From a bacterium (GTDB lineage Bacteria; Bacteroidota; Ignavibacteria; Kapaibacteriales; UBA2268): DNA of 64,000 bases. The position numbers were made by a program, and so were the translations under genes. The notes below the pieces were generated by a model. It did no database searches and was not told the DNA's origin. It saw only the letters and a list, made by a program, of their open reading frames with translations. Of the stretch, positions 7,139-17,400 are shown in pieces. Location of the stretch: NCBI GenBank assembly GCA_024711295.1, contig JANJTB010000023.1, positions 1-64,000 on the forward strand. Direction: 5' to 3'. How positions within the stretch are numbered: position 1 is the first letter of the stretch; each line of letters opens with the position of its first letter.

Positions 7139-8479
7139 TCAAAAGTCTATAGTAATCATTGTGTATCCCCAAAAGGCAGGGTCTGTCCCTAAACCTGATG
7201 ATGGATTGGTATTTTCTAAAATGGTAGAAGGTAAAAATGTTGATGCACCGAACTGTACATTAACTCCTTTAGTAATTATACATGTTGCCAATAAATCAAT
7301 TTCATTACCTAAGGAATAAAGTTCATCTCCTTCAAAGTTAAATGGTTCAACTGTTCTGAACATCAAAAAAGCTAAATCAAATTTCCATTTGTCAACAGGA
7401 TTCCAGCTTGCTTTTATATTGGGCATTAACAAACCATTTGTAGTACCCTTAATACCTGGTCGAATACCTGCATTAGGTAAAACATTGAAAGGAAAGAAAT
7501 CCATAGCGCCATAAAATTTGTGTATTGTAAAAAATAAATGGTCAAATCCCTCAAATGCATCAGTATTAGGGTCGTCACCGGAGTAAACATCAACACCTGC
7601 TCCTAAGCTGAAATTACCTTCCTTATAACCACCGAATGCAGAAATAAGCCAAGCACTGATATCATTAGTCTGATTGTTCGACAACCTCGGTAAAGTATCA
7701 ATAGTACCAAATTGAAGTGCACTTTCGAGCTCCCAGATTATTCCGGGCTTATCATTTTTCGTAAATAATCCTGCTGTATATCTTGATAGTTTTGGCAATG
7801 ATGTAGGAGCTCCTGGTCCTAAAACCGGGATTGTTTTATCATTCATATCATAATAAATGTAAACATTACCGGATGGAATGTATGGAACATTTACTTCAAA
7901 TCCACCAACCATTTTTGGAATTTGTGGAACAGCACTGGTCATTAGAAGTTCTTGAGAACCTAAAAGAAATGCAAACCCACGTGCTGACCAGTCGGAGTAT
8001 TTATACGAAGCCCATCCACCATCATACGCTCTGCCAAAGTTATGCCATTCGAGTGAGCCGATAATTCTCTCATTATTTGTGTTAAACATCATTCTTCCAA
8101 GTCTGACAGTAAGGTTCTCAGCACCTAAATCTTTGAATTCAATCCACCCCTGGTGTAAGTCAATATTATCTGCACTACCATCTAAAGTTCCTCTCCATGG
8201 TCTTGAGTTTTCTTCACCAAAATTTCTGGAATCCTGAAATTGAACAAACGCTTTTACATTCGGACTTAGTATCGCTTCTGCATTCAGTCTTGATCTCAGC
8301 ATATTAATGAAAAGAGGTTTCCCATTCATGTCAAAAAATCTAAAGTCGAACTCACCCCTATACCTTATTTGACCACCAATTTTAACTTCAGGTTTGAACT
8401 CCTGCAAAGGTTCACTTAGCAAGGAAACAGGAATAAATAATAATAAATAAATGAGAAATTTGTACATATTGTTAGTCAT
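7139..8479 (-). CDS. Alginate-export-family outer-membrane beta-barrel porin
   Basis: The 446-residue protein has a signal peptide (about residues 5-22). The body is full of alternating beta-strand segments such as KIGGQIRYRGEFDFRFF, VKAFVQFQDSRNFGEE, ENLTVRLGRMMFN and IIGSLEWHNFGRAYDGGWASYK. This is the pattern of the alginate export (AlgE-like) barrel family, which in this phylum includes general substrate channels. GGAGG lies six bases before the ATG at 8479, which supports this start over the ATG four codons later. It ends with an aromatic residue (Phe), as usual for barrels. The gene has its own upstream region and terminator. The transported substrate is unknown. Confidence 0.7.
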   Translation of the reverse strand: MTNNMYKFLIYLLLFIPVSLLSEPLQEFKPEVKIGGQIRYRGEFDFRFFDMNGKPLFINMLRSRLNAEAILSPNVKAFVQFQDSRNFGEENSRPWRGTLDGSADNIDLHQGWIEFKDLGAENLTVRLGRMMFNTNNERIIGSLEWHNFGRAYDGGWASYKYSDWSARGFAFLLGSQELLMTSAVPQIPKMVGGFEVNVPYIPSGNVYIYYDMNDKTIPVLGPGAPTSLPKLSRYTAGLFTKNDKPGIIWELESALQFGTIDTLPRLSNNQTNDISAWLISAFGGYKEGNFSLGAGVDVYSGDDPNTDAFEGFDHLFFTIHKFYGAMDFFPFNVLPNAGIRPGIKGTTNGLLMPNIKASWNPVDKWKFDLAFLMFRTVEPFNFEGDELYSLGNEIDLLATCIITKGVNVQFGASTFLPSTILENTNPSSGLGTDPAFWGYTMITIDF

Positions 8480-8540
8480 AAAAAACCTCCATTTAATAAT
8501 TTGAAAAAGTATTTATTACAAAAATATACTATATCAAATA

Positions 8541-8585
8541 AAAACAATAAAAAAATCAGACAAATGAGAATTATTTGTCTGATTT
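8541..8585 (-). terminator. Rho-independent terminator of bamD
   Basis: On the minus strand a perfect 13-base-pair stem (AAATCAGACAAAT / ATTTGTCTGATTT, 7-base loop) is followed by a T-rich tract. It lies 20 bases after the bamD stop. Confidence 0.85.
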
Positions 8586-8605
8586 AATAAAAGTAGTTTT
8601 ATTTA

Positions 8606-9349
8606 TTAATTTGAAATTTCCTGAAGAATTTTTTTATTCTGCTCTAGGGCTTTACCTTTAGGGAACTGGGAATTATAAGCATTAATAACACCTTGCAACT
8701 GATCATATTTTTTCATATATCTAAGGGCGTCAATTTTACCGATAAAGGCATCTTCATAGTATTGAGTGTCACTGAAATTATTGATAACAGCATCATAATA
8801 AATAACAGAGGAACGAGGACTGTTCATTTTTCTGTATAACTCTGCCGTAAAAAACTCTCTGTAAGCCAGTTTATCTCTTAATTCCTTAATCTGTATGCTT
8901 GCTTCTTTTGCTAATGAGTCTTCAGGGTATAAATACTGAAATTCCATAAAAGCTTCTATTGCTTTGTTGGTATATTCCTGGTCTCTGTCGTAAGTAGGAG
9001 ATAATTTGTAAAATGATAAAGCATTCTTGTATAAACACTCTTTACTGAATGGACTACCGGGGTAAACTCTTCTAAGCATGTTATAATTATATGCGGCCAT
9101 AATAAATTCATCACGCTTAAAATTAATCTCTGCCAGATAAAATTGAGCATCGTCTGCATATTGACTAGCAGGATACTGTAGTTTGATTATATCGAAATAA
9201 CTTGCTGCTTCTCTATAATCCTCGTCTTCAAAAAGCTGCATTGCCTTGCTGTAAACTTGTTCAGCGTTATTGTTAAGGATAGGCTTAGAGCCGCCACATC
9301 CAATAATTACAAAGATTAAACTATATAAAATAACTAAGATTTTATTCAT
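8606..9349 (-). CDS. bamD: Outer-membrane assembly lipoprotein BamD
   Basis: BamD is the essential lipoprotein partner of BamA in inserting beta-barrel proteins into the outer membrane. The 247-residue protein has a lipoprotein signal with lipobox IIGC, then TPR-like repeats: AEQVYSKAMQLFEDEDYREA, ASYFDIIKLQYPASQYADDA, YNYNMLRRVYPGSPFSKECL and AFMEFQYLYPEDSLAKEA. This repeat layout and length are typical of Bacteroidota BamD. It is transcribed alone, between the galE 3' end and its own terminator. The lipobox cysteine makes it a substrate of Lgt and Lnt. Confidence 0.9.
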   Translation of the reverse strand: MNKILVILYSLIFVIIGCGGSKPILNNNAEQVYSKAMQLFEDEDYREAASYFDIIKLQYPASQYADDAQFYLAEINFKRDEFIMAAYNYNMLRRVYPGSPFSKECLYKNALSFYKLSPTYDRDQEYTNKAIEAFMEFQYLYPEDSLAKEASIQIKELRDKLAYREFFTAELYRKMNSPRSSVIYYDAVINNFSDTQYYEDAFIGKIDALRYMKKYDQLQGVINAYNSQFPKGKALEQNKKILQEISN

Positions 9350-9377
9350 TTTTATGCTTTTTTAATTTTAATACATT

Positions 9378-9410
9378 CAAAAATAAGAAAAATTTGCATA
9401 TCTTTACAAA
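9378..9410 (-). promoter_or_regulatory. Probable Bacteroidota-type promoter of bamD
   Basis: On the minus strand TTTG (9407-9410), 21 bases, then TATTTTTG (9378-9385) matches TTTG / TAnnTTTG. It overlaps the galE stop region and lies 28 bases before the bamD ATG. The 21-base spacer is slightly long. Confidence 0.45.
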
Positions 9411-10426
9411 GTGCCTCTGAATTTCTTCTCCCAATTTAGGGATGACGAAGTCATATCATCCAAATTGAACTTCGGAAACCAATTTAGTGTATTTTTTGCT
9501 TTAGTATTATCAGCCCATATTTTTTCAACATCACCTGGTCTTCTATTGACTATTTTATATGGTAGAGGCCTGTCTAGAAATTTATTAATACTGTTAATAA
9601 CATCAAGCACAGAATATCCTTCTCCTGTTCCTATATTAAAAATATCACAGAATGGAGCTGATTTATTAGATAAATATCTCATTGAATCTATATGTGCATT
9701 TGCAAGATCTGAAACATGAATGTAATCTCTGATTGCAGTACCGTCATGTGTATCATAATCATTTCCATAAACATTGAGACACTCCCTGATTCCAAGAGCT
9801 GTTTGAGTAATGTAGGGCAATAAATTATTTGGTATTCCCTGAGGTAACTCACCATTATCCCCACTTATATCTGCACCAACAGGATTGAAATATCTTAGAA
9901 TTATGCTTTTAATGTAATTTCCCGAATTAATAAAATCAGTGATTATATCTTCTGAAATTTTTTTAGTATTTCCATAGGGTGAACTTGCCGGTTTAAGTGG
10001 TGTATCTTCAGTAACAGGCAATTCATCAGGTTGACCGTAAACTGTGCAGGATGAAGAAAAAATCAAGTTAGGTACATTGTACTGCTTCATTGAGTAAAGT
10101 AGATTAATAAGACTAAGAATATTATTATTATAATACTTCAGCGGCTCTGCAACTGATTCACCTACTGCTTTGAATGCAGCAAAATGAATAACGGTGTCAA
10201 TATCATTGAAGGATTCAAATATTTTACTAATAACATTTCTATCCTTTAAATCTCCAAAAATAAAAGGTACATCCTTACGGGTAATTTTCTTAATTCTATC
10301 TAAAGAAGATGGCTCTGAATTAGAAAAATTATCAACAATAATTACTTCATAACCTTTTTTAATAAGTTCAATGGCTGTATGTGATCCTATATACCCTGCA
10401 CCACCTGTTACGAGTACTTTATTCAT
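9404..10426 (-). CDS. galE: UDP-glucose 4-epimerase
   Basis: GalE interconverts UDP-glucose and UDP-galactose, supplying sugars for surface polysaccharides. The 340-residue protein has the Rossmann motif TGGAGYIGSH at about residues 7-16, VDNFSN binding the NAD ribose, FSSSCTVYG, the catalytic YGNTK (YxxxK) near 150, and RYFNPVGA; all are standard for the extended SDR epimerases. The ATG at 10426 was chosen because the longer frame begins with TTG. The ATG follows the nth stop by about 25 bases, so both may be on one transcript together with the upstream glycosyltransferase. Confidence 0.95.
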   Translation of the reverse strand: MNKVLVTGGAGYIGSHTAIELIKKGYEVIIVDNFSNSEPSSLDRIKKITRKDVPFIFGDLKDRNVISKIFESFNDIDTVIHFAAFKAVGESVAEPLKYYNNNILSLINLLYSMKQYNVPNLIFSSSCTVYGQPDELPVTEDTPLKPASSPYGNTKKISEDIITDFINSGNYIKSIILRYFNPVGADISGDNGELPQGIPNNLLPYITQTALGIRECLNVYGNDYDTHDGTAIRDYIHVSDLANAHIDSMRYLSNKSAPFCDIFNIGTGEGYSVLDVINSINKFLDRPLPYKIVNRRPGDVEKIWADNTKAKNTLNWFPKFNLDDMTSSSLNWEKKFRGTL

Positions 10427-10451
10427 ATCTTTCAATTTCTATTTATTTTTT

Positions 10452-11126
10452 TTAACTAAGTTCATTAGACGGACAAATATCATTAATTATGCATTCATTA
10501 CATTTTGGTCTTCGAGCAATGCATGTGTTTCTACCATGATTGATGAAATAATGAGTAAATGTTACCCAAATTTCCTTTGGAATCAACTTCATTAAAGCAA
10601 ATTCTATTTTTACAGCATCATTTGTTTCAACGAATCCCAGCTTATTTGCAATGCGGGTAACATGTGTATCAACAACAATTCCGGGAGTATCAAAACAGTG
10701 TCCTAAAACTACATTTGCAGTTTTCCTTCCAACACCCGGTAATGTAAGTAATTCCTCCATTGTTGAAGGAACTTTTCCACAGTAATCAATAATTATCTTT
10801 TGACATGCTCCACGTATATTTTTTGCCTTTGCTTTGTAAAAGCCGGTTGAAAATATATCGCTTTCCAATTCTTCAACAGGTACTTTTAAATAATCAGCCG
10901 GGGTCAGATATTTTTGAAATAGTTTTTTTGTTACAATATTCACTCGTGCATCAGTACATTGAGCAGATAGAATTGTAGCAATTAAAAGTTCGAATGGATT
11001 TGTAAAATCAAGTTGAATTTTTATGTCAGGATAAAGTGTTGATAGCCGATTTAAAACAACACTCATTCGTTCTTTTTGTAATTTCAACGACTTGGATAAT
11101 TTATTTGTAATTTTCTTTGATTGCAT
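10452..11126 (-). CDS. nth: Endonuclease III (DNA glycosylase/AP lyase)
   Basis: It removes oxidised pyrimidines in base-excision repair and cleaves the abasic site. The 224-residue protein has PFELLIATILSAQCTD, the helix-hairpin-helix LPGVGRKTANVVLG with the catalytic Lys, VDTHVTR with the catalytic Asp, and a C-terminal 4Fe-4S cluster site with exact C-x6-C-x2-C-x5-C spacing. The start at 11126 overlaps the upstream glycosyltransferase by 43 bases. An internal ATG at 11066 would give the more usual N-terminus (MSVVLNRL) without overlap, so the true start is uncertain. Confidence 0.95.
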   Translation of the reverse strand: MQSKKITNKLSKSLKLQKERMSVVLNRLSTLYPDIKIQLDFTNPFELLIATILSAQCTDARVNIVTKKLFQKYLTPADYLKVPVEELESDIFSTGFYKAKAKNIRGACQKIIIDYCGKVPSTMEELLTLPGVGRKTANVVLGHCFDTPGIVVDTHVTRIANKLGFVETNDAVKIEFALMKLIPKEIWVTFTHYFINHGRNTCIARRPKCNECIINDICPSNELS

Positions 11127-11755
11127 AATGAGTCTTCAGAATCTCTATAATAAATATAACTAGGATGGTCAATCTTTGCTATTACTAATTCGCTTTTAAC
11201 CGCCAAGTCAAAAAAATCTGTATCATCACCGTAGTCCGTAAGTGGAAATCCACCTAAGTTAACAGCAGAATATTTGTTTATAAAGAATGTACCACCAATA
11301 ATACAATCATGTATGTGGATTAACTCCTTTGGATTATCTTTGTCGGGTACAAATTCGTTCCCTATAATTTTTACTCCACCGTGCAATAATTCCACTTCAG
11401 GATTTTGGAATAAGATTTTTTGCCTTATGGCAAGATGCTCAGTATCGTATTCATCATCAGAATCAAGAAAAGTAATAAAAATTCCTGATGATGCTAAAAT
11501 TCCAGCATTCTTTGATAGGCTTTGTTTTCTGTTTGAATGATAAACATATCTGAACTTATCGTTTGAATCGCAAAATGTCTTTGCGAGTTCAAATGTATTA
11601 TCTGATGAACCGTCATCAACCAAAATACATTCCCAATCAGTGCATGTCTGATTAATTAATGAATTAACTGCTCTTGATAGTTTATTGGCTCTGTTGTAAC
11701 TTGTTATTATAACTGAAAAAAATGGAATGATATTTTTATTTACACTTACAAGCAT
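11084..11755 (-). CDS. Family 2 glycosyltransferase
   Basis: The 223-residue protein is a GT-A type glycosyltransferase: FFSVIITSYNRANKLSRAVN, then ECILVDDGSSDNT and the metal-binding FLDSDDEYD. It would transfer a sugar from a nucleotide-sugar donor onto a glycan or lipid acceptor in the cytoplasm. The frame stays open far upstream, but that stretch is the reverse of rsmG, so the ATG at 11755, just before the GT domain, was used. It overlaps nth by 43 bases and lies two genes from galE, consistent with a role in polysaccharide assembly. The protein is short for a GT2 and lacks any membrane segment. Confidence 0.8.
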   Translation of the reverse strand: MLVSVNKNIIPFFSVIITSYNRANKLSRAVNSLINQTCTDWECILVDDGSSDNTFELAKTFCDSNDKFRYVYHSNRKQSLSKNAGILASSGIFITFLDSDDEYDTEHLAIRQKILFQNPEVELLHGGVKIIGNEFVPDKDNPKELIHIHDCIIGGTFFINKYSAVNLGGFPLTDYGDDTDFFDLAVKSELVIAKIDHPSYIYYRDSEDSLCNQRKLQINYPSR

Positions 11756-11767
11756 ATTGCATTGGAA

Positions 11768-11775
11768 TATTTTTG
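11768..11775 (+). promoter_or_regulatory. Possible -7 element (TATTTTTG) for rsmG
   Basis: TATTTTTG matches TAnnTTTG in the 43-base gap between the divergent glycosyltransferase and rsmG and lies 23 bases before the rsmG ATG. No matching -33 TTTG was found. Confidence 0.3.
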
Positions 11776-11798
11776 AATAACATACAAAAAAACTATAA

Positions 11799-12458
11799 AT
11801 GGACCTGGTAAAATTTTGGACAATTTGCTCAACAAATTCAATAGTATTAGATTTAGAACAAATCAAATCAATTGAACGATATGCCAATGAGCTAAAATAT
11901 TGGAATTCTAAAGTGAATCTGATATCACGCAAAGATGAGGATAATATTTTTGAAAGGCATATTTTGCATTCTTTGTCTATTTCAAAGTATTTTGATTTTC
12001 CTAACAAAGCTAAAGTCTTGGATGTTGGCACAGGTGGTGGATTGCCTGGTATTCCTTTGAAAATTGCCAATCCACACATTGATTTACTAATGGTAGATTC
12101 GATATCAAAGAAAATCAAAATTACCCAAATGTTTGCACAACATACAGGTTTAAGAAAAATTAGTGCAATATGTGCCAGAGCAGAAGACCTCGCAGAGTTT
12201 CAGGATTACCGCAAAAAGTTTGATTTTGTAATATCCAGAGCTGTTGCTAAAATAGAGTTGATAATTGGTTGGACAGCTAAGTTAATTAAACCATCTGCAA
12301 AAATAATATTACTAAAAGGTGGAAATTTAGATGAAGAGATTGATTCAGCAAAAAAGTTGCTCAATAATATAAAAATTGATGTTATAAATATTGATATGAT
12401 GGGAGTTCCATATTTTAAAGAAGATAATAAAAAAATTATCGTATGTAGTTTTGAATAA
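11799..12458 (+). CDS. rsmG: 16S rRNA (guanine-N7) methyltransferase RsmG
   Basis: RsmG methylates G527 (E. coli numbering) of 16S rRNA with S-adenosylmethionine. The 219-residue protein has the family pattern: WNSKVNLISRKDEDNIFERH followed by HSLS, then the SAM-binding VLDVGTGGGLPGIPLKI, and DFVISRAVAKI. The length is normal. It is transcribed away from the glycosyltransferase and meets the convergent REC-PP2C gene with only two bases between stops. Confidence 0.93.
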   Translation: MDLVKFWTICSTNSIVLDLEQIKSIERYANELKYWNSKVNLISRKDEDNIFERHILHSLSISKYFDFPNKAKVLDVGTGGGLPGIPLKIANPHIDLLMVDSISKKIKITQMFAQHTGLRKISAICARAEDLAEFQDYRKKFDFVISRAVAKIELIIGWTAKLIKPSAKIILLKGGNLDEEIDSAKKLLNNIKIDVINIDMMGVPYFKEDNKKIIVCSFE

Positions 12459-12460
12459 CT

Positions 12461-13624
12461 CTATTTAAATCTTATTTTAAGTATTGTAAAGTCGTCTTTC
12501 TGATAACTTGAACCATAAAGATTAGAAACAAATTCGTGAAGCTCCAACAGTTCTTTATCATTTCTGCTGTGACGTGCCTCAATGAAAAGCCGCATATCAT
12601 CTATACCCCATTTTTTACCATCAGGCAAATTTAACCCAAAAGTACCATCAGAGAAAATATAAAGATCTGTTAATGGTTCAATTTTTATCTCGCTGGATTT
12701 GAATGAATAATTTTCCAACCCACCTATTATAAAATTTGGCGATGTAACAAACTCTGTTGTACCGCTTGAATATGATAAAATTGAAGGATGATGTCCGGCA
12801 TTAGCAAATTTGAGAACTCTTGTTTTTACATTATAAGTGCAATACCATATTGTAAAATACATACCATTGTGTTCGACTATTTGATAAATCTTATTTAAAG
12901 CTGAGAAAACTGATTCAGGATTATAAAAGTCTGTATCAGATAAATTCAGATATTTTAAAGTATTGATTAATGAAACAGAAAACATACCCGAGGCAATTCC
13001 ATGACCGCATACATCGAAAAGAAAAAATGCATAATTATCATTATCTAATTCAAAATACCCAAATGCATCACCACCCAACTTTGCCGTAGGTACATATTTC
13101 CAAAAGGTCTGAATATAATCATTATCAATTTTTGGAGGCAACAACGAACTAAAATAGTCAGCTGCTATTGTCAACTCTTCATTTAATCTGTCATTGATTT
13201 CTTTAATTTCATTACTTTGAACTAAAAGCAAATCTCTGGATATTTTTAATTCTATCTGGCTATTGATTCTGGCAATGATTTCTTCTTTATGGAAAGGCTT
13301 AGTTATAAAATCAACTCCACCGGATTCGAATCCTTTAATAATATCACTGGAATCATGTTTTGCAGTGAGGAATATTATTGGTACATTCTTTAATGTTGGC
13401 TCATTTTTCAACATTTTACAAACTTCATAACCGTCAATATCAGGCATCATTACATCAAGTAAGATCAGGTCGGGCTTAATATTTCTGGCAGTGTTGATGG
13501 CTTGCTTTCCATTGATTGAAACCGATATATCAAAGCCATTCTCAATCAATAAATTTCCGATTACCTGGATATTCCTTGCTATATCATCAACAATCAACAC
13601 AAGAGGTTTTTTATTTAAATTCAT
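12461..13624 (-). CDS. Response regulator with PP2C/SpoIIE-type phosphatase output
   Basis: The 387-residue protein has an N-terminal receiver domain (acidic pair D13-D14, phospho-acceptor D57 in LILLDVMMPD, and the Lys in TKPF near 108). A linker of about 50 residues with a coiled-coil look follows, then a SpoIIE/RsbU-like phosphatase domain: PTAKLGGDAFGYF, FFLFDVCGHGIASGMFSVSL, FANAGHHPSIL and YIFSDGTFGL. The metal-binding Asp residues are present, so it should be active. Such proteins dephosphorylate anti-sigma antagonists in partner-switching pathways under control of a sensor kinase. No kinase or antagonist lies next to it, so its signal is unknown. Confidence 0.88.
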   Translation of the reverse strand: MNLNKKPLVLIVDDIARNIQVIGNLLIENGFDISVSINGKQAINTARNIKPDLILLDVMMPDIDGYEVCKMLKNEPTLKNVPIIFLTAKHDSSDIIKGFESGGVDFITKPFHKEEIIARINSQIELKISRDLLLVQSNEIKEINDRLNEELTIAADYFSSLLPPKIDNDYIQTFWKYVPTAKLGGDAFGYFELDNDNYAFFLFDVCGHGIASGMFSVSLINTLKYLNLSDTDFYNPESVFSALNKIYQIVEHNGMYFTIWYCTYNVKTRVLKFANAGHHPSILSYSSGTTEFVTSPNFIIGGLENYSFKSSEIKIEPLTDLYIFSDGTFGLNLPDGKKWGIDDMRLFIEARHSRNDKELLELHEFVSNLYGSSYQKDDFTILKIRFK

Positions 13625-13701
13625 AACTTATTTATTTAATACCAATATTAATTGGGAAAAATAATTAAAAAAAGAGTAACAAAAAAATTTGAGTTGAATA
13701 T

Positions 13702-13738
13702 AAAAAAAAAGGGAACAGAAATTTGTATTTCTATTCCC
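13702..13738 (-). terminator. Rho-independent terminator of rplU-rpmA
   Basis: On the minus strand a 12-pair stem with one mismatch (GGGAATAGAAAT / ATTTCTGTTCCC) is followed by nine T residues, 28 bases after the rpmA stop. Confidence 0.85.
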
Positions 13739-13766
13739 AAGCAAGTGGAGAGGTTTTATGAATATA

Positions 13767-14024
13767 TTAATTTATAGGATATACAGAAACTTGTTTACGA
13801 GTTTTATCTTTTCTTTCAAATTTTACTACACCATCAACAAGTGAATAGATAGTAAAGTCTGTACCCAAGCCAACATTGTTGCCTGGATGAAATTTTGTAC
13901 CAACTTGACGGATAATAATATTACCAGCAGTAACCATTTCGCCGCCGAATTTCTTTACGCCTCTGCGTTTGGATTGCGAATCCCGACCATTTTTGGTCGA
14001 GCCCATACCTTTTTTATGTGCCAT
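13767..14024 (-). CDS. rpmA: 50S ribosomal protein L27
   Basis: L27 sits near the peptidyl-transferase centre of the large subunit. The 85-residue protein has the canonical N-terminus [20 protein letters not shown] and the [16 protein letters not shown] motif. It starts with the mature form and lacks the cleaved N-terminal extension found in Firmicutes. It lies 12 bases after rplU, the conserved gene pair. Confidence 0.97.
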   Translation of the reverse strand: MAHKKGMGSTKNGRDSQSKRRGVKKFGGEMVTAGNIIIRQVGTKFHPGNNVGLGTDFTIYSLVDGVVKFERKDKTRKQVSVYPIN

Positions 14025-14036
14025 TTCGTAATCTTC

Positions 14037-14351
14037 CTAATTATTTATGCTTATATTAGTTATTTCAATTTGAGTAAAGTTTTGTCTGTGACCATTCAAT
14101 TTACGATAACCTTTGCGACGTTTTTTATGAAATACCAATACTTTGTCGCCTTTTCCATGTTCAATTACTTTAGCTGTAACGTTACCGTTCAAATATGGAG
14201 TTCCTACTGTTGTAGAGCCACTATTTTCAGCTAACAAGATATTCGTAAATTCTACTGTATCACCTGGATTCGCATCCAGTAATGGTACATTATATACTGA
14301 ATTTGGTTCAACTTCAAATTGTGTTCCTGCAATTTCAACTACTGCTAACAT
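14037..14351 (-). CDS. rplU: 50S ribosomal protein L21
   Basis: L21 binds 23S rRNA in the large subunit. The 104-residue protein has AVVEIAGTQFEVEPNSVYNVP at its start and the basic KVLVFHKKRRKGYRKLNGHRQ motif near the end, both typical of L21. It is the first gene of the rplU-rpmA operon, which has a recognisable promoter and terminator. Confidence 0.97.
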   Translation of the reverse strand: MLAVVEIAGTQFEVEPNSVYNVPLLDANPGDTVEFTNILLAENSGSTTVGTPYLNGNVTAKVIEHGKGDKVLVFHKKRRKGYRKLNGHRQNFTQIEITNISINN

Positions 14352-14392
14352 TATTTTCCTCAGTTTTCTACTATCTAAAATTTTCAGAATTA

Positions 14393-14423
14393 CAAAAGTA
14401 ATAAATTTTCAGTTATTTACAAA
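14393..14423 (-). promoter_or_regulatory. Bacteroidota-type promoter of rplU-rpmA
   Basis: On the minus strand TTTG (14420-14423), exactly 19 bases, then TACTTTTG (14393-14400) is a full match to the -33 TTTG / -7 TAnnTTTG consensus. It lies 41 bases before the rplU start, leaving a leader of about 35 bases. Confidence 0.65.
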
Positions 14424-14463
14424 AATAAAAATCAACTTTTTCGATAATTTTCTACTTTACAAA

Positions 14464-17400
14464 TCACCTAATAACAGATAATTTTAAAATAATAGGATTT
14501 TCACCTGAAATAGTGACTTCGACAAGATATAATCCTTGAGAAAAATCGGAAGTATCAACATTAATTTCATTCCTGTTCAAATCAAATAAACTTAACATAT
14601 TATTACCAATCAAATCAGTTATTTTAATATTATTAATGTTTACATTTTTTTTAGTAGCTATTTTGGTTTGATTTGATGCAGGATTTGGGAATATATTAAT
14701 ATTAATATCTGAGTTATTTGTCCCTATTGATGTATTTATTCCTTCAGAAGCAATCTTGAATATACCCCCAGTAAAATTGCAAACCCAGAAATGTCCGTCA
14801 ATAGGGTCAATATCTATACCTCTTGCATTCATTATCGAGTTTTTCTCCAATAGTGGTATTCTCTTGATAATATTTCCACCTTTGTCATCAAATACACTAA
14901 TTTCTGAATTATTTAACGCTTGGTTAACAAAAAAAGTAGTGACCTGATGGTAATTACCATTTTTAAAACTTAATCCGCGAGGTCCAAAAGGTACTGCCAC
15001 AGGATTTTTATACTTTTTATGAATTTGAAAATCATTTAAAGTAATTTCATAGATATTCTGTTCTCCATCCCGTTCGGATACAATTAATTTATCATTTTTC
15101 AGAGTAATACCCATAGGGTATTTTGCAGGTGAATTAAATCTTGCTATTATTTGGCCATTACTATTAACATTAATAATTTCTGCCCCTCCACCCTGTTCGT
15201 CTTCCATTTTATGGATCCAAATATTCCTTGATGCATCAACAGCAATATCAGTAAATAATCCCTTGATACCGATATTAATCCTCTTAATTAAACTTAAATC
15301 GTTCTTGCTCAGAAAATTAATATTTCCTGTTCTGTAATCAATAGCAAGTAGAATATCGTTGTCGTAAAATGCCAAACCATAGGTGTTAAATCCCAAATTA
15401 TCTTCAAATAGAATTGAGCCTTCCTTCTGCCTGGATATACTAAATGTTTTTGAGATTGCAGTTGAATTGTCGATTAATGAAGTTACTTTTAAAAAGGCAT
15501 TAAATGTACTTATATCAGGAATTCTGGTTTTAATGTGACTTGCAATCACATTACCTTCGATTAAAATAAATTCCTCACCGTTGTAAAGCTCAACTTTGAC
15601 AGGCAAATCAAAGCCATACCAACTCATATCAATGTCAGAACCACCTGTAAAAATCTCTCCACCAGCAGGACTTATAATTCCTGGTTTAATATTGATTTCT
15701 TTTGGAACTTCAATTTCCCATATTGACCTTCCGTAAGTTGCTGCTCTTAAAGTCAGTTCGGGCAATAAAGTACGGTTAGTATGAAACTTAAGATCGTAAA
15801 CAGGTGTTCTGGGAAAGTTCTCACCATAACTCATCCAAAAATTGCCACCATCAATTGTGAAAAAAACCCCAATATCAGTTCCAATAAAAATAATTTTTTC
15901 ATTTTCAGGGTGTATTAGTAATGAATTAATTGGTATATCAGGAAGATTATTATCAAGTGAATTCCAAGTTTTTCCAATATCTGATGATTTAAATAAATGC
16001 TTATTTCCAAATCCTCCAAAAGTTATATAAACCACACTATCGTTAGCATTTGAAGAAGTTATTGATGTAATAAATTTGCCGGGTGTAACTGATTGCTCAG
16101 ATTGTACCCATGTTATCCCTGCATCAGTAGAAGAAAAGAAATGGCCAAGATTATTACCTGCAAAAATGAATCTTGAATTTTTCTTGCTTGGTTCAATAGC
16201 TGTAAATGGATGGTTATACTGAGTTGTTAGTCTGAAAAATACATTTCCATAGTCGTATGATGCATAAATTGAACGTCTACCTAAAAACATTGTATGAGTT
16301 TTATTATCAAAAACGAATGGAGAATGCCATATTCCCTGATCTTCTTCAGGTATCCCATTTCTTAGAAATTGAAGTTGATTTTTTGATATATCATATTTGA
16401 ATACATCTCCATAGTATATTTCACCATATAAAACATTTTGATTATTAGGGTGCAAAAAACTGTCAAAACCATCACCGCCAACAAGCATCCTCCAAGCCCC
16501 GGAAGGATTCCCCAATGTTCCATGGTCTTGCGTTCCACCAAAATTCCTGTTTTTTTCTTTTAAATCCAAACTCATTGAATAAAATTGGGTTATCATAAGA
16601 CCTTTGTTCATATCATACCAAGTAAACCCATTATCTGTTGATTTGTAAACACCGCCATCATTTCCGACATAAATTGTTGCAGGATCAGAAGCAGCGAAAA
16701 AAGCACAGTGCTGATCAACATGCATTCTTGATGGAACAGTTCTTTCGTTTACAATTTCCCATTGCAGCCCACTATTTGTAGACCTCCATAGGTCAATACC
16801 ACCAGCTAATACAATGTTTGGATTTTGTGGACTAATTGAAATGAAATTATTGTAGTAGCCCTGAGAGTTAAAAAATGAGAACTGACCGTTCAACATCATA
16901 GTCCAGTTTTCCCCGGCGTCAATTGACCTAAAGATTGCTCCCCTTCCATCTTTTCGTTCAATCAAAGCAAACATTAATTTTGAATTTTTATCATGTGCCT
17001 GAACAGATACTCTGCCTCCTAAATCTACTAAACCATAACTTCTACTATACCAGCTTTTACCACCATCTTCACTTATAAATACACCTAATGCATTAACGCC
17101 AATTACTATATAATCAGGATTTTGAGGGTCTACCCACAAGTCAGTTATATTTCCATCATATTTTTTATCCCATGATAATCCGGCATTATTTGAAATGTAT
17201 AATCCGCCATTTCTGATAGAACCTGCAGCATACAAAATATCATTATTAGATGAATGAACATAAAATTTTGAAAATGCCGCTACTTCGGTCAATCCAATTT
17301 GGAACCATGTATCCCCACCATTCGTTGACTTGTAAATACCATTACCCAAATAAGGTATGCCTCCTCCAATGATCATTTCTCCAGTGGCTGCATAAATGAT

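Noticed and set aside
9411-9719. 102-codon plus-strand frame inside galE
   Set aside because: It is antisense to the end of a strongly conserved gene and has no domain or ribosome binding site.
11756-12118. Long N-terminal extension of the GT2 glycosyltransferase frame
   Set aside because: It is the reverse strand of rsmG, has no family match and the GT2 domain begins right after the ATG at 11755.
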